Shown here piece after piece: positions 33,499-42,276 of a stretch of 45,248 bases of DNA. The stretch's first letter is position 1. The number at the start of each line of letters is the position of its first letter. The position numbers and the translations under genes were made by a program. This DNA is from Verrucomicrobia bacterium ADurb.Bin006 (GTDB taxonomy: Bacteria; Verrucomicrobiota; Verrucomicrobiia; Limisphaerales; J093), in NCBI GenBank assembly GCA_002071485.1, contig MWFF01000039.1, positions 1-45,248 of the forward strand, in the 5' to 3' direction. The notes beneath the pieces were generated by a model that saw nothing but the letters and a program-made list of their open reading frames with translations, had not been told where the DNA came from and ran no database searches.

Positions 33499-33547
33499 GG
33501 ATCGATCCATTCGGATCGCTGGCGCCCGGACTTTACAGCCTGACCCC

Positions 33548-34309
33548 ATGACGACGAACGACGCTGTCAGACTCCTGGAGCAGTTTCGCGCCGGCGCGGT
33601 CACTCGAGCCCAGGTGTTGCGCGCCTTCCGGGCCCCAGCGGTGAGCAATCTCGGCTTTGCCCGCGTGGATCTCGATCGCGGCCTGCGCAAAGGATTCCCC
33701 GAGGTGATTTTCGGTGAGGGCAAGACACCGGCGCAGGTCGTCGCCATCGCACGCCAGATCTGGCGTCACGAGGGCCGAGTGCTCGTGACCCGGACAACGC
33801 CCGGCCACGCTCGGGCGATGAAGCGCGCTTTTCCACGCGCCGTGCATCATGAGAATGCGCGCTGCATCACCCTCGAACGGACGCCTCTGCCCAAACGAGG
33901 GGGCCCGATTACCGTCTTGTGCGCCGGGACAACGGACCTGCCCGTGGCTGAAGAGGCGGCCGTGACGGCCCAGATCATGGGAAACCGTGTCGAACGGGTC
34001 TACGATGTCGGCGTGGCCGGCTTGCATCGCCTCCTCGGAAGCCTCGAAGCGATCCAGAACGCCCATGTCATCATCGCCGTGGCGGGGATGGAAGGGGCTT
34101 TGCCCAGCGTCGTCGCCGGACTGGTCTCACGCCCCGTCATCGCCGTGCCCACCAGCGTCGGTTATGGGGCCAGTCTTGGCGGCCTGGCCGCCCTTCTTGC
34201 CATGCTCAACAGTTGCGCCAGCGGCGTGACCGTAGTCAACATCGACAACGGATTCGGGGCCGGCTACGCCGCAAGTCAAATCAACGCTCTCAGTCGAGAC
34301 ACCGCATGA
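33548..34309 (+). CDS. larB: Nickel-pincer cofactor biosynthesis protein LarB
   Basis: LarB carboxylates and cleaves nicotinic acid adenine dinucleotide, the first step in the nickel-pincer cofactor of lactate racemase and related enzymes. The 253-residue protein is related to PurE; motifs include LGFARVDLDRGLRKGFPEVIFG, CAGTTDLPVAEEAA, VAGMEGALPSVVAGL and PTSVGYGASLGGLAALLAML. The start of larC overlaps its stop by four bases (ATGA). LarE and the racemase LarA are not present in the window. Confidence 0.93.
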   Translation: MTTNDAVRLLEQFRAGAVTRAQVLRAFRAPAVSNLGFARVDLDRGLRKGFPEVIFGEGKTPAQVVAIARQIWRHEGRVLVTRTTPGHARAMKRAFPRAVHHENARCITLERTPLPKRGGPITVLCAGTTDLPVAEEAAVTAQIMGNRVERVYDVGVAGLHRLLGSLEAIQNAHVIIAVAGMEGALPSVVAGLVSRPVIAVPTSVGYGASLGGLAALLAMLNSCASGVTVVNIDNGFGAGYAASQINALSRDTA

Positions 34310-35688
34310 AAGCCGTCTACTTCGATCCCTTCAGCGGCGTCAGTGGAGACATGATTCTCGGAGCTCTGCTCGATTTGGGGGTCGAGATAGGCAGCCTCCG
34401 GAAGGATCTCGCTCGTCTCCCTCTTGGTGGCTACCATCTGCATGCCACTCGCCGGACCAAGGCGGGCATCTGCGGGACGAAGTTCGACGTGCACCTGGGG
34501 GAGGCGCAGGAACATTCCCATGCCGCCGGGGACGAGGGGCATCACCACGAGCCGCAAACCGCTCCGGATGCGCAGTCCGGCATGCACAAGGGGCACACCC
34601 ACCCGCACCCCGGCCATTCCCAACCCTCGATTCCCGATCGCTGCCATGTCCACTCCGGACCGCATCATGGGGAAGCCGAAGTCCGCGACTTCCGGTCCAT
34701 TGCAACCATGGTTTCCGGGAGTTCGCTTCCCGGTCCGGTGCGCGACCGCGCGCTGGGCGTGTTCCGACGCATTGCCGAGGCGGAAGGCAAGATTCATGGG
34801 TGCCCGCCTGAGTCGGTGCATTTCCATGAAGTCGGCGCCGTGGACTCGATCGTGGACGTTGTCGGGGGGTGCTTGGCGCTCGAGGCCCTTGGTCGACCGC
34901 GCGTGTTCGCGGCGCCCTTGATCGAGGGGACGGGATGGGTCCGGTGCGCGCACGGGCAATTTCCTGTGCCGGCGCCGGCCACTCTCGAGATTCTTGCCGC
35001 GCGGGGCCTGACCCTCAGACAATGTGAAGAGCCGCAGGAGATGGTCACTCCGACCGGCGCGGCCTTCCTGGCGGAGTTCGCGGAAGCCTTCGGTCCCATG
35101 CCCGCCATGCGACTGGAGCGGATCGGCTATGGCCTGGGCATGCACGACATGAGGACGCGTCCCAATGTGCTGCGCGCCGTTCTGGGCGAACTCGAATCCG
35201 AACCTGGCGCCCCGGTGCTGCCCCATGACTGGGAGGGGGATCATGTTGGCTGTTTGGAAACGAATCTCGACGACGCCAATCCGGAAGTGCTGGGGCATTT
35301 TGTCGACCGTGCACTGGCGGCCGGAGCTCTCGATGTTTTCTACGGCTCCGTTCAGATGAAGAAGAACCGTCCGGGTGTGGTTTTGACGGTTCTGTGTCCG
35401 GTGGCCGAGTGCGATCGGTTCAGCGAACTGATTCTGTGCGAAACAACCGCCTTTGGTGTGCGGCGCACTGTTCTCGAGCGTCGGAAACTCCGGCGGGAGT
35501 TCCTGAGTGTCGACACGCCTGTCGGACGGATCAAGGTGAAGGTGGGACGCCTGGACGGCCGGATTGTGCAGGTGGCTCCTGAGTATGAATCCTGTCGCGC
35601 GGTCGCGGCAGAGCGGGGGATGCCTCTCCAGGCCGTTTACACAGCCGCGGTTCGGGCCGTCCCGGCCTCGTCAGGCGATTCGAGGTAG
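34306..35688 (+). CDS. larC: Nickel insertion protein LarC (single chain, His-rich)
   Basis: LarC is the CTP-dependent cyclometallase that inserts nickel into the pincer cofactor. ATG 34306 starts the typical MKAVYFDPFSGVSGDMILGALLDLG and overlaps the larB stop. The 460 residues run without frameshift, whereas in Lactobacillus the gene is split and needs ribosomal frameshifting. Near residues 69-125 is a strongly His-rich insert (EHSHAAGDEGHHHE, HTHPHPGHSQ, HVHSGPHHGE), probably a nickel store or site. Other motifs are HFHEVGAVDSIVDVVGG, PTGAAFLAEF, and METNLDDANPE-like ETNLDDANPEVLG. It converges on hpt with a 41-base spacer. Confidence 0.93.
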   Translation: MKAVYFDPFSGVSGDMILGALLDLGVEIGSLRKDLARLPLGGYHLHATRRTKAGICGTKFDVHLGEAQEHSHAAGDEGHHHEPQTAPDAQSGMHKGHTHPHPGHSQPSIPDRCHVHSGPHHGEAEVRDFRSIATMVSGSSLPGPVRDRALGVFRRIAEAEGKIHGCPPESVHFHEVGAVDSIVDVVGGCLALEALGRPRVFAAPLIEGTGWVRCAHGQFPVPAPATLEILAARGLTLRQCEEPQEMVTPTGAAFLAEFAEAFGPMPAMRLERIGYGLGMHDMRTRPNVLRAVLGELESEPGAPVLPHDWEGDHVGCLETNLDDANPEVLGHFVDRALAAGALDVFYGSVQMKKNRPGVVLTVLCPVAECDRFSELILCETTAFGVRRTVLERRKLRREFLSVDTPVGRIKVKVGRLDGRIVQVAPEYESCRAVAAERGMPLQAVYTAAVRAVPASSGDSR

Positions 35689-35729
35689 TCCAGCCCTGCG
35701 GCCCCAAGATTCGACCGTGCGGAGCCCTG

Positions 35730-36428
35730 TCAGGTTGTCGGGCCGAGGCCTGTCTCTTTGGGCGGGACCTGGTACAGCTCGGAGCGCAACACCCCCACAA
35801 ACGGGAGATTCCGATACCTTTCGGCATAGTCGAGTCCATACCCCACAACGAAAAGGTCGGGGATAACAAAGCCGACATAATCGGCTTCGATGGGCTCGGT
35901 ACGCCGGTCTGGCTTGTCCAGGAGCACACAAGTCCGGAGCGATCCCGGTTTGAGCTTTTCGAGTCTTGCACGGACCGTTTTCAAGGTGCGTCCGGTGTCG
36001 AGGATGTCGTCCACGATCAGCACATCGCGTCCCGCGACTTCCAAGCGCAGGTCTTTGGTGAAGACCAGTTCTCGGGAGATCGTGCCTTCCCGGTAGCTCG
36101 AGACGCCGATGAAGTCGAGTTTGAGCGGGACCGCCAAACGCCGGAGCAGGTCGGCCAGGAACATCAACGTGCCGGTCAGGAGCGCCACGACAAGCGGATC
36201 CCGGCCCACGTAGTCGCGAGTGATCGCGCGCGCCAGCTCCGCGACCCGCCGTTTGATCTGGGCTTCGGTGATCAACACTTCGCGCAGGTCGGCCCGCCAC
36301 TGGGGAGGCACCACGTGGGTTTGGGTGACGCGCCGAGGGCGTGCCCACACCTCGGATGCGGAGGCGGCGGGTCGCGGGGCGTCGTCGGGCGGTCTTGGCG
36401 AAGGCGATGGGACAGTGCGAGGGTTCAA
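35730..36428 (-). CDS. hpt: Hypoxanthine phosphoribosyltransferase
   Basis: HPRT joins hypoxanthine or guanine to PRPP in purine salvage. Motifs: LITEAQIKRRVAELA, SSYREGT, the PRPP loop VLIVDDILDTGRTL and DLFVVGYGLDYAERYRNLPF. The frame stays open far upstream but there overlaps the dUTPase-like gene in another frame. The likeliest starts are TTG 36428, whose TTGA overlaps the previous stop (232 residues), or GTG 36350 (206 residues, closer to the usual 180-190). No ATG fits. The gene ends a five-gene minus-strand cluster. Confidence 0.88.
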   Translation of the reverse strand: MNPRTVPSPSPRPPDDAPRPAASASEVWARPRRVTQTHVVPPQWRADLREVLITEAQIKRRVAELARAITRDYVGRDPLVVALLTGTLMFLADLLRRLAVPLKLDFIGVSSYREGTISRELVFTKDLRLEVAGRDVLIVDDILDTGRTLKTVRARLEKLKPGSLRTCVLLDKPDRRTEPIEADYVGFVIPDLFVVGYGLDYAERYRNLPFVGVLRSELYQVPPKETGLGPTT

Positions 36429-36805
36429 ATGTGGCGTGAATCGTTGATATCCTTGTGTGCGTAACCGTGTTCCTGGCGCTGGACATTCACCTGGTTCTTC
36501 TTGAGATAGGCCGCATAGACGTCTTCGGCGTCCATGCCGAGCACCTGGGCAAGGCTGATCAGGAAGTGAAACAGATCGACCACCTCGACCCGCGCGTTTT
36601 GTTCGTCGAACTCCTGATACTTGGCCCACCATTTCCAGGGGACGCTGTCGGTCAACTCGGCGATCTCCTGGCTCATCGCACGGCAGTAGTTCAAGGTCCA
36701 CGTCACTTTGTCGGCCTGGCTCATCCCCGACGTTTGCACCCCAATCCGCTCGTTCAGGGACCGCTGCAGCCTGAAAATCTCACTCAATCGGTCAGTCTGT
36801 GACAT
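36425..36805 (-). CDS. Dimeric dUTPase / MazG-like nucleotide pyrophosphohydrolase
   Basis: The 126-residue all-alpha protein has the dimeric dUTPase pattern: a metal-binding E-x-x-E helix (MSQEIAELTDSVPWKWWAK), the second acidic helix ARVEVVDLFHFLISLAQVLG, and the end KKNQVNVQRQEHGY. It would hydrolyse dUTP (or dCTP) to the monophosphate, keeping uracil out of DNA. ATG 36805 is chosen from conservation; a longer frame upstream is unconserved. It is followed by hpt with a TTGA overlap. MazG is an alternative family, but the tail pattern favours dUTPase. Confidence 0.75.
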   Translation of the reverse strand: MSQTDRLSEIFRLQRSLNERIGVQTSGMSQADKVTWTLNYCRAMSQEIAELTDSVPWKWWAKYQEFDEQNARVEVVDLFHFLISLAQVLGMDAEDVYAAYLKKNQVNVQRQEHGYAHKDINDSRHI

Positions 36806-36890
36806 GGCAGGAGCATTCGGAGTGTGTCGAAAGGACGCAAGCCGGAACTGGCGGGTATGGCGGATTGGCGGATTGGCGGAGGGGTAGTGG

Positions 36891-37319
36891 TTAGCCCCGT
36901 TCGAGCAGGGCGACGGCCACGGCGTGATGGGCTGTATGGCTGAGCGTGAGATGGAGAGCGCTTCCCCCACGCTCCCGAAGCAAGACCGCCCCTCGGCCAT
37001 GAAGCGCGGCGTAAGGCTGCCCCGACGGGTGCCGCAGAACTTCCATGTCCAGCCATCCCAACTTGGCTCCAATCCCCGTCCCAAACGCCTTGGAAATCGC
37101 CTCTTTCGCGGCGAATCGGGCCGCCCAGTGCGGCGCCGGGTGACGGAAGGTGGCGCAATAGGCCAATTCCGTCGGCCGCAGTATCCGAGTCAGAAAGCGA
37201 TCGCCGAACTTCTCGGCGCTCGATCGAATGCGCTCGACTTCGATAATGTCGACGCCGATGCCTAGAACCGTCTGGGGCGGTGCGTCCGGGGCAGGCGGCT
37301 GCGGATGCTCATCCATCAT
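36891..37319 (-). CDS. acpS: Holo-[acyl-carrier-protein] synthase
   Basis: AcpS moves 4'-phosphopantetheine from CoA to acyl carrier protein. The 142 residues carry [13 protein letters not shown] with the Mg-binding Asp, [15 protein letters not shown], and [18 protein letters not shown] with the catalytic Glu, then [15 protein letters not shown]. The length is slightly above the usual 120-130 because of an N-terminal Pro-rich lead. Its start overlaps the pdxJ stop by 11 bases; the pdxJ-acpS pair is common in bacteria. Confidence 0.93.
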   Translation of the reverse strand: MMDEHPQPPAPDAPPQTVLGIGVDIIEVERIRSSAEKFGDRFLTRILRPTELAYCATFRHPAPHWAARFAAKEAISKAFGTGIGAKLGWLDMEVLRHPSGQPYAALHGRGAVLLRERGGSALHLTLSHTAHHAVAVALLERG

Positions 37320-38049
37320 AGGGCCGCATGAGGGCCAGCATGTCGCGGACAGCCCGTGCCAGACCGACCACGACCGACCGGCTGATGATGGCGTGGCCGA
37401 TGTTCAGTTCCACAAGGTGCGGAACTTCGAGGAGCGCCGGCAGGTTGCGGTAGTTGAGGCCGTGGCCGGCATTCACCCGCAGGCCGAGCTGATGGGCGCG
37501 TCGGGCGGCCGTGATCAGGCGTCTGAGCTCGCGCTTTCTGCCGGCTAGATTCTCGAAGTGTTTGGCAAAGCGGCCCGTGTGCAATTCGACAAACTGACTG
37601 CCTACGCGGGCGGCGGCGGCAACCTGGTGCAGATCGGGCGTGATAAAAAGACTCACCTCGATTCCCGCCTTGTTGAGGCGGCGGCGGGTTCTCGCCAGCG
37701 CGCTGCATTGGCCCGCGACATCAAGGCCGCCTTCCGTGGTGACCTCCTGCCGGCGTTCCGGCACCAGGCAGACGATCTCCGGCTTGAGTTCGAGAACCAA
37801 ATCCACGATCGGCGGCGAATTGGCCATCTCGAGATTCAATCGCGTCCGAATCGTCTCTCGCAGCCGCCACACATCGCGGTCCTGGATGTGTCGCCGATCT
37901 TTCCGCAGGTGTGCTGTGATGCCGTGCGCTCCGGCCGCTTCGCAGCGTCGGGCGGCATCCACCGGGTCCGGTTCGCCGGCATCCAGGCCGCGGTAGCGGG
38001 CCTCGCGCAGCGTGGCAACGTGGTCGATGTTCACCCCAAGTTTGAGCAT
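37309..38049 (-). CDS. pdxJ: Pyridoxine 5'-phosphate synthase
   Basis: PdxJ condenses 1-deoxyxylulose-5-phosphate with aminoacetone phosphate to form pyridoxine phosphate (vitamin B6). From ATG 38049 the 246 residues show the standard motifs: [48 protein letters not shown] and [12 protein letters not shown], then [16 protein letters not shown]. The length is normal. It starts 7 bases after the stop of the exported unknown gene and overlaps acpS by 11 bases, so the cluster is probably one transcript. Confidence 0.95.
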   Translation of the reverse strand: MLKLGVNIDHVATLREARYRGLDAGEPDPVDAARRCEAAGAHGITAHLRKDRRHIQDRDVWRLRETIRTRLNLEMANSPPIVDLVLELKPEIVCLVPERRQEVTTEGGLDVAGQCSALARTRRRLNKAGIEVSLFITPDLHQVAAAARVGSQFVELHTGRFAKHFENLAGRKRELRRLITAARRAHQLGLRVNAGHGLNYRNLPALLEVPHLVELNIGHAIISRSVVVGLARAVRDMLALMRPYDG

Positions 38050-38056
38050 GGCGACA

Positions 38057-39769
38057 TCAGGGGGATGGGCGGACGGGCGGAGCCGCGGGGGCATTCGATG
38101 GGGCAGGGGATGCGGGGGGAACGCCCGCGCCCGGTTTGCCGGTCTGCCTGGCGCGCATGCGGTGCAATAGCGCCGGGCGCGCCGCCGGCTCGCTGAGGCG
38201 CGGAAAGTCCGGGTCATCCAGCCACCGCATGAGCGCCACAAGTTCAAGCCCGCTGAGGCCCAGCGCGGAATTTCGCACCCCGACCAAGTGACGCGGGGAC
38301 TCGAGCCTGAGTTCGGTGCCGGTATTGCCCAAACGATCGACAACGTTGGTGTCAAACAACCACGCCTCACCGGTGTAATTGGTCGGCAGGGGGGCGTAGC
38401 CTGCCAGCATCCAGTACAGGTTCTTGATGTGTCGCCAGCCGTTGACGCGTTGGGCGGTCAACTCCCAGCTATAATAGACCAGGTCGATCCGATCCATGAT
38501 CTGGGACAGCAGTTCGGGCGGGAGTGGGCGCTTGGTCTTGACCAGGGGGAAAAGACCCGCAACGGCGAACCCGGGATCCTGGGCGGTGGCGGGGCTGACA
38601 AACGGCTCGGCGATCGGCAGGTTAGTCCAGGCCAGACGGGTTGTGTTGGTCTGGAACATGGCGTCGCCAAACCGGACCTTCGGGATGTACCGTTCCAAAA
38701 CGGCGGACACTTTCGGACCGAGCTGCGTCATGACATTTGTCACCTCGGGCGCTTCCCAAGCGACATAGGAGGCAAACGGGATCTCGGCGATCGTCCAACC
38801 GACAGCCTGATTGGGTGTGGTGGGCAACTCCAGTTGTTTCCACCAGGCCTGCCGGCTCAGCCATGGGCGAATCCCCCGCAGGGCTGTGAAACCGACGACC
38901 GGATCGCCCAGAGTATGCGTGGGGATGCGCCACGGATCGAGCTTCAAGTCCAGTGGCGTCGAGTAGGTCAGCGACGCCGTCGTTCGTAGAATCGGACCCC
39001 GTCCCTCGATCTGAATCCCGATCGCCGGCCAACTCGCCGGCTCGGGCCAGCCCAGAATCTGCGCCACTTTTGGCCCGTCCGCCTCGATCTCGAGCCAACC
39101 CTCGGGAGCGCCCAGACCGGCGACGCGCTTAGCGAGAGCAACAAAGGGCGCGGCCGAGCCTGTGCCCATGCCGATCAATGCCCAGTCCCCGGCGCAGCCG
39201 ACCCGGGACCAGCCTTGCGTTTGGGCAAACCGGGTTTCCCGAACCTTCGCATTCTCTGTCTGAACCTCGGTGGGCGTTGTGCCGTCTGCCGCCCCCGCCC
39301 ACGCAAGCCACGTTGACTCGAGGGTGTTCCTCTTCTCATTGGACACCCGCACTGCGGCAACTATCGCCACGCCGTCTTCAGCGCCGAACACGATCCCGCC
39401 ACAGCTTTGCGATGCGACCAACTCCTCGATCCACGGAATTAACAATGATGCCGCAGGGGGATTTGTTGCAGCGCCCGGAGCGAGCCAGGCCCCTGGGGAT
39501 CGGGCCAGCTTCTCGAGCGTGGTGCGCAGCATGCGTTGCGAGGCCGGCTGAGCCAGGATCACCCTCGCCTCAGTGCCGTTCGTGTTGCCTGCGAGGCGCG
39601 TTGTGCCCACCCAATGCCAGGAGAGCGCCCAGTCCGGCGATTTCAACCGAGCCTCGACTTGGGCTGATGCCTCGGCGAGGGCCGTCGGCGCCGGATGCGC
39701 GTTCAGCGGCCAGACGACACAGCCGCCGCCGCAGGCGATCAGGCTGATCAACAGAGCATGCAGTTTCAT
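38057..39769 (-). CDS. Exported protein of unknown function (570 aa)
   Basis: The first gene of the minus-strand cluster. The N-terminus [17 protein letters not shown] is a signal peptide, and the GGGC suggests a lipoprotein (lipid on Cys17) in spite of a weak lipobox. The body is rich in Trp, Ala and Pro and has repeated beta-like stretches such as [18 protein letters not shown]. The tail ends in a Pro/Ala-rich segment. I do not recognise a family. The 7-base gap to pdxJ suggests co-transcription, but no link to B6 synthesis is visible. The gene-free stretch ahead of it probably holds the promoter. Confidence 0.65.
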   Translation of the reverse strand: MKLHALLISLIACGGGCVVWPLNAHPAPTALAEASAQVEARLKSPDWALSWHWVGTTRLAGNTNGTEARVILAQPASQRMLRTTLEKLARSPGAWLAPGAATNPPAASLLIPWIEELVASQSCGGIVFGAEDGVAIVAAVRVSNEKRNTLESTWLAWAGAADGTTPTEVQTENAKVRETRFAQTQGWSRVGCAGDWALIGMGTGSAAPFVALAKRVAGLGAPEGWLEIEADGPKVAQILGWPEPASWPAIGIQIEGRGPILRTTASLTYSTPLDLKLDPWRIPTHTLGDPVVGFTALRGIRPWLSRQAWWKQLELPTTPNQAVGWTIAEIPFASYVAWEAPEVTNVMTQLGPKVSAVLERYIPKVRFGDAMFQTNTTRLAWTNLPIAEPFVSPATAQDPGFAVAGLFPLVKTKRPLPPELLSQIMDRIDLVYYSWELTAQRVNGWRHIKNLYWMLAGYAPLPTNYTGEAWLFDTNVVDRLGNTGTELRLESPRHLVGVRNSALGLSGLELVALMRWLDDPDFPRLSEPAARPALLHRMRARQTGKPGAGVPPASPAPSNAPAAPPVRPSP

Positions 39770-40250
39770 AGAAACGCCAACTCCTTGCCAAAGAACTGTC
39801 CGATTAGCAAATGGAAAGGCGCGGAAACGGGCGCCGGGGCACGGTTATTTCATTTAAATTCCTGAAGGGTTGCTGTTGTTGAGGTTGGAAAGAGCGCTTA
39901 TCAATTGGCGTGGTTTGGTGCGCAGTAGGCGTGCGATGATCTCGACAAACCACTGTCAAATTAAGAACCTGTCACTTTATATAACTGCAACCTCTCGGCC
40001 CTGCGCATCTGCCTGATCGCGCTCAAGGCGGACCTTCACCCCGAGCCTTCTTGGCCGGCCCTGCAGGAGCGCTGCCAGCACAATTCCCAAATCCCTTTCC
40101 AGATACTCGTCAATCGCCGCTCCAAATGAAAAGACCGTGGGCGCCGGGGCGCCGGTCTCGATCGTCCCTCGACACGGAAAGGCGCGAAAGGCCATTTCCG
40201 CGCCGCGCGGCTTTGGTTGCGGCTGGGCAGCGCTGCGTTAGAATGGCGGC
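39770..40250. other. 481-base divergent spacer with AT-rich centre
   Basis: The spacer separates the minus-strand cluster from rarA. The part 39840-39990 is notably AT-rich for this window (TTATTTCATTTAAATTCC, CACTTTATATAACTGC), so promoters and upstream elements for one or both directions may be here. I see no tRNA, clear terminator or known RNA motif. The only frame of size is the doubtful one listed at 39977-40195. Confidence 0.45.
39977..40195 (-). CDS. Doubtful small reading frame (72 aa)
   Basis: A 72-residue frame whose last two thirds look protein-like in composition (AAIDEYLERDLGIVLAALL, then Arg/Glu/Val-rich), but with no recognised motif and no good ribosome-binding site. It may be a decayed fragment of a larger gene or chance. 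It lies within the divergent spacer just before rarA. Confidence 0.2.
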   Translation of the reverse strand: MAFRAFPCRGTIETGAPAPTVFSFGAAIDEYLERDLGIVLAALLQGRPRRLGVKVRLERDQADAQGREVAVI

Positions 40251-41684
40251 ATGTCTGGTGACGATTTGTTCACGCAGGAACCGCGGCACGCCGAACAGGC
40301 GCTTTCCGTCGAGTCCGCGCCTTCACCCCAGACGGCGCCGCTTGCGGCGCGCATGCGACCGCGGGACCTGGCCGAGTATGTGGGGCAGAGGCATATCTTG
40401 GGAGCGGGCCAGCTCCTGCGGCGCGCGATCGAGGCGGACCGGATTCAATCGCTGATTTTCTTTGGGCCGCCGGGGACGGGGAAGACCTCTTTGGCGCAGG
40501 TGATTGCGCGGCACACCCGGTCCAGGTTCGTGCGGCTCAGCGGGGTCGAATCCAACGTCGCGGACGTGCGGCGGGAGTTGGCGGGAGCGGGGAATCGGCT
40601 CACGAACAGCGGTCAGCGGACGATTCTATTCATCGATGAGATTCATCGGTTCAACAAGGCCCAACAGGATGTCTTGTTGCCGGACGTCGAGAGCGGGGTG
40701 GTTCGGCTCATTGGCGCCACGACGCACAATCCGTTCTTCTTCGTCAACGCGCCGCTCGTGTCGCGATCACAGGTGTTCGAACTCGAGCCGCTGAGCGAAT
40801 CCGATCTGCTCGGCCTGCTCCGGACGGCTCTGACCGATTCGGAACGCGGTCTGGGGATGCTGCGGATTCGGGCTGACGAGGATGCGTTGTGTCATTTGGC
40901 GAAGGTGGCGGATGGCGACGCGCGGAAGGCTTTGAACGCGCTCGAGATCGGAGCGTTGACCACGCCTGCCGGCGACGACGGGTCCGTTCATCTGACGCGG
41001 GAGGTGTCGGAGCAGAGCATCCAGCGCAAGGCGGTTGTGTATGACGCGGACGAGGACGGTCATTACGACACCATTTCGGCGTTCATCAAGTCGATGCGGG
41101 GCAGCGATCCGGACGCAGCGTTGTACTGGCTGGCCAAGATGATCCATGCGGGCGAGGATGCGCGTTTCATTGCGCGGAGGATTGTGATTTGCGCGGCGGA
41201 GGATGTTGGTCTGGCGGATCCGATGGCTTTGGTCTTAGCGCTGGCGGCGTTTCAGGCCTCCGAGTTCATCGGGTGGCCCGAAGCCCGGATTCCGCTTGCC
41301 GAGGCGACGGTTTATGTGGCGACGGCAAACAAGAGCAACAGCGCGTACATGGCAATCGATGCAGCGCTCGAAGACGTGCGATCCGGACGGACCCTGACGG
41401 TGCCGCAGCACCTTCGCGACGCCAGTTACGGTGGGGCGAAGCGTCTGGGCCACGGTGTTGGTTACAAGTACGCCCATGATTATCCGGGGCATTTCGTTCC
41501 CCAGGATTACCTGGGCGCGGCGCGGCGCTATTACCAGCCGACCGATCAGGGCATCGAGAAGAAGATCAAAGAGCGCGTTGCTTCCTGGCGCGCTTCGCTC
41601 GATCAAGCGCGCGCTCGCCCGGCTAAGCCTGCACCGGGGCCCGAGACGGCCCCGGACTCTTCAGTGTCCGAGCACCGTCCATGA
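40251..41684 (+). CDS. rarA: Replication-associated recombination protein A (RarA/MgsA)
   Basis: RarA is a homotetrameric AAA+ ATPase that acts at stalled replication forks, related to clamp loaders and eukaryotic WRNIP1. The 477 residues have Walker A GPPGTGKT at 72-79, Walker B LFIDEIHRFNKAQQ near 126-139, sensor ATTHNPFF, the RMRPRDLAEYVGQRHILG lead, and the C-terminal tetramer region with HGVGYKYAHDYPGHFVPQDYL. It ends in a Pro-rich tail. The next gene overlaps its stop by four bases (ATGA). Confidence 0.93.
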   Translation: MSGDDLFTQEPRHAEQALSVESAPSPQTAPLAARMRPRDLAEYVGQRHILGAGQLLRRAIEADRIQSLIFFGPPGTGKTSLAQVIARHTRSRFVRLSGVESNVADVRRELAGAGNRLTNSGQRTILFIDEIHRFNKAQQDVLLPDVESGVVRLIGATTHNPFFFVNAPLVSRSQVFELEPLSESDLLGLLRTALTDSERGLGMLRIRADEDALCHLAKVADGDARKALNALEIGALTTPAGDDGSVHLTREVSEQSIQRKAVVYDADEDGHYDTISAFIKSMRGSDPDAALYWLAKMIHAGEDARFIARRIVICAAEDVGLADPMALVLALAAFQASEFIGWPEARIPLAEATVYVATANKSNSAYMAIDAALEDVRSGRTLTVPQHLRDASYGGAKRLGHGVGYKYAHDYPGHFVPQDYLGAARRYYQPTDQGIEKKIKERVASWRASLDQARARPAKPAPGPETAPDSSVSEHRP

Positions 41685-42274
41685 ACACGGAATCTTGCGC
41701 AACTAAAGCGTTACTCAGACGACGGATTCGCGCCCGCAATGCCGAAGTCCGCGGGGAGGCACGGGTCGAGATGTCGCGTTTGGCGTGCGGAGTTTTGCGG
41801 AGCCAGCCGGAATGGAATCGGGCGAAATGCGTCCTTATGTACTATCCGCTGCCGGACGAGCTTGATCTCCGTCCGGTCTTGCGCGAGGCGCTGGCGGCTG
41901 GGCGGGTGGTTGCGTTGCCGCGGTATCAAGCCGATCGAGGTGAGTACGAAGCGGCGATCATCCAGGATGAGGGACGGGACCTACACCCGGGCTGGGCGGG
42001 GATTCCCGAGCCCAGGCCTTCATGCCCGCCGGTTGCGTTAAAGCGACTGGACTTGGCGCTGGTGCCTGGGCTAGGATTCGACCGCGGCGGGCGCCGGTTG
42101 GGTCGAGGCAAAGGGTTTTACGATCGGCTGCTTGTGTCCGTGCATGGAATCCGTTGCGGAGTTGCCGGTGAATGGCAAGTGCTTGGCGCTGTGCCGGCAG
42201 AACCGCACGATGAACCGGTGGATTGCATCCTGACGCCGTTGCGCTGGATTTGTTGCCGCCCGCGCACGGTTTGA
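41681..42274 (+). CDS. 5-formyltetrahydrofolate cyclo-ligase family protein
   Basis: The enzyme uses ATP to turn 5-formyl-THF into 5,10-methenyl-THF and so returns stored folate to one-carbon metabolism. The 197 residues have the N-terminal KALLRRRIRARNAEV, MYYPLPDELDLRPVLREAL, VALPRYQADRGEYE and the ATP site LALVPGLGFDRGGRRLGRGKGFYDRLL in two parts (VPGLGFD, LGRGKGFYD). It overlaps rarA by ATGA and lies 2 bases before rny, so the three genes are likely one transcript. Confidence 0.9.
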   Translation: MNTESCATKALLRRRIRARNAEVRGEARVEMSRLACGVLRSQPEWNRAKCVLMYYPLPDELDLRPVLREALAAGRVVALPRYQADRGEYEAAIIQDEGRDLHPGWAGIPEPRPSCPPVALKRLDLALVPGLGFDRGGRRLGRGKGFYDRLLVSVHGIRCGVAGEWQVLGAVPAEPHDEPVDCILTPLRWICCRPRTV

Positions 42275-42276
42275 CA

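Noticed and set aside
36429..36701. Upstream 5' extension of hpt
   Set aside because: It lies within the dUTPase-like gene in a different frame and is not conserved.
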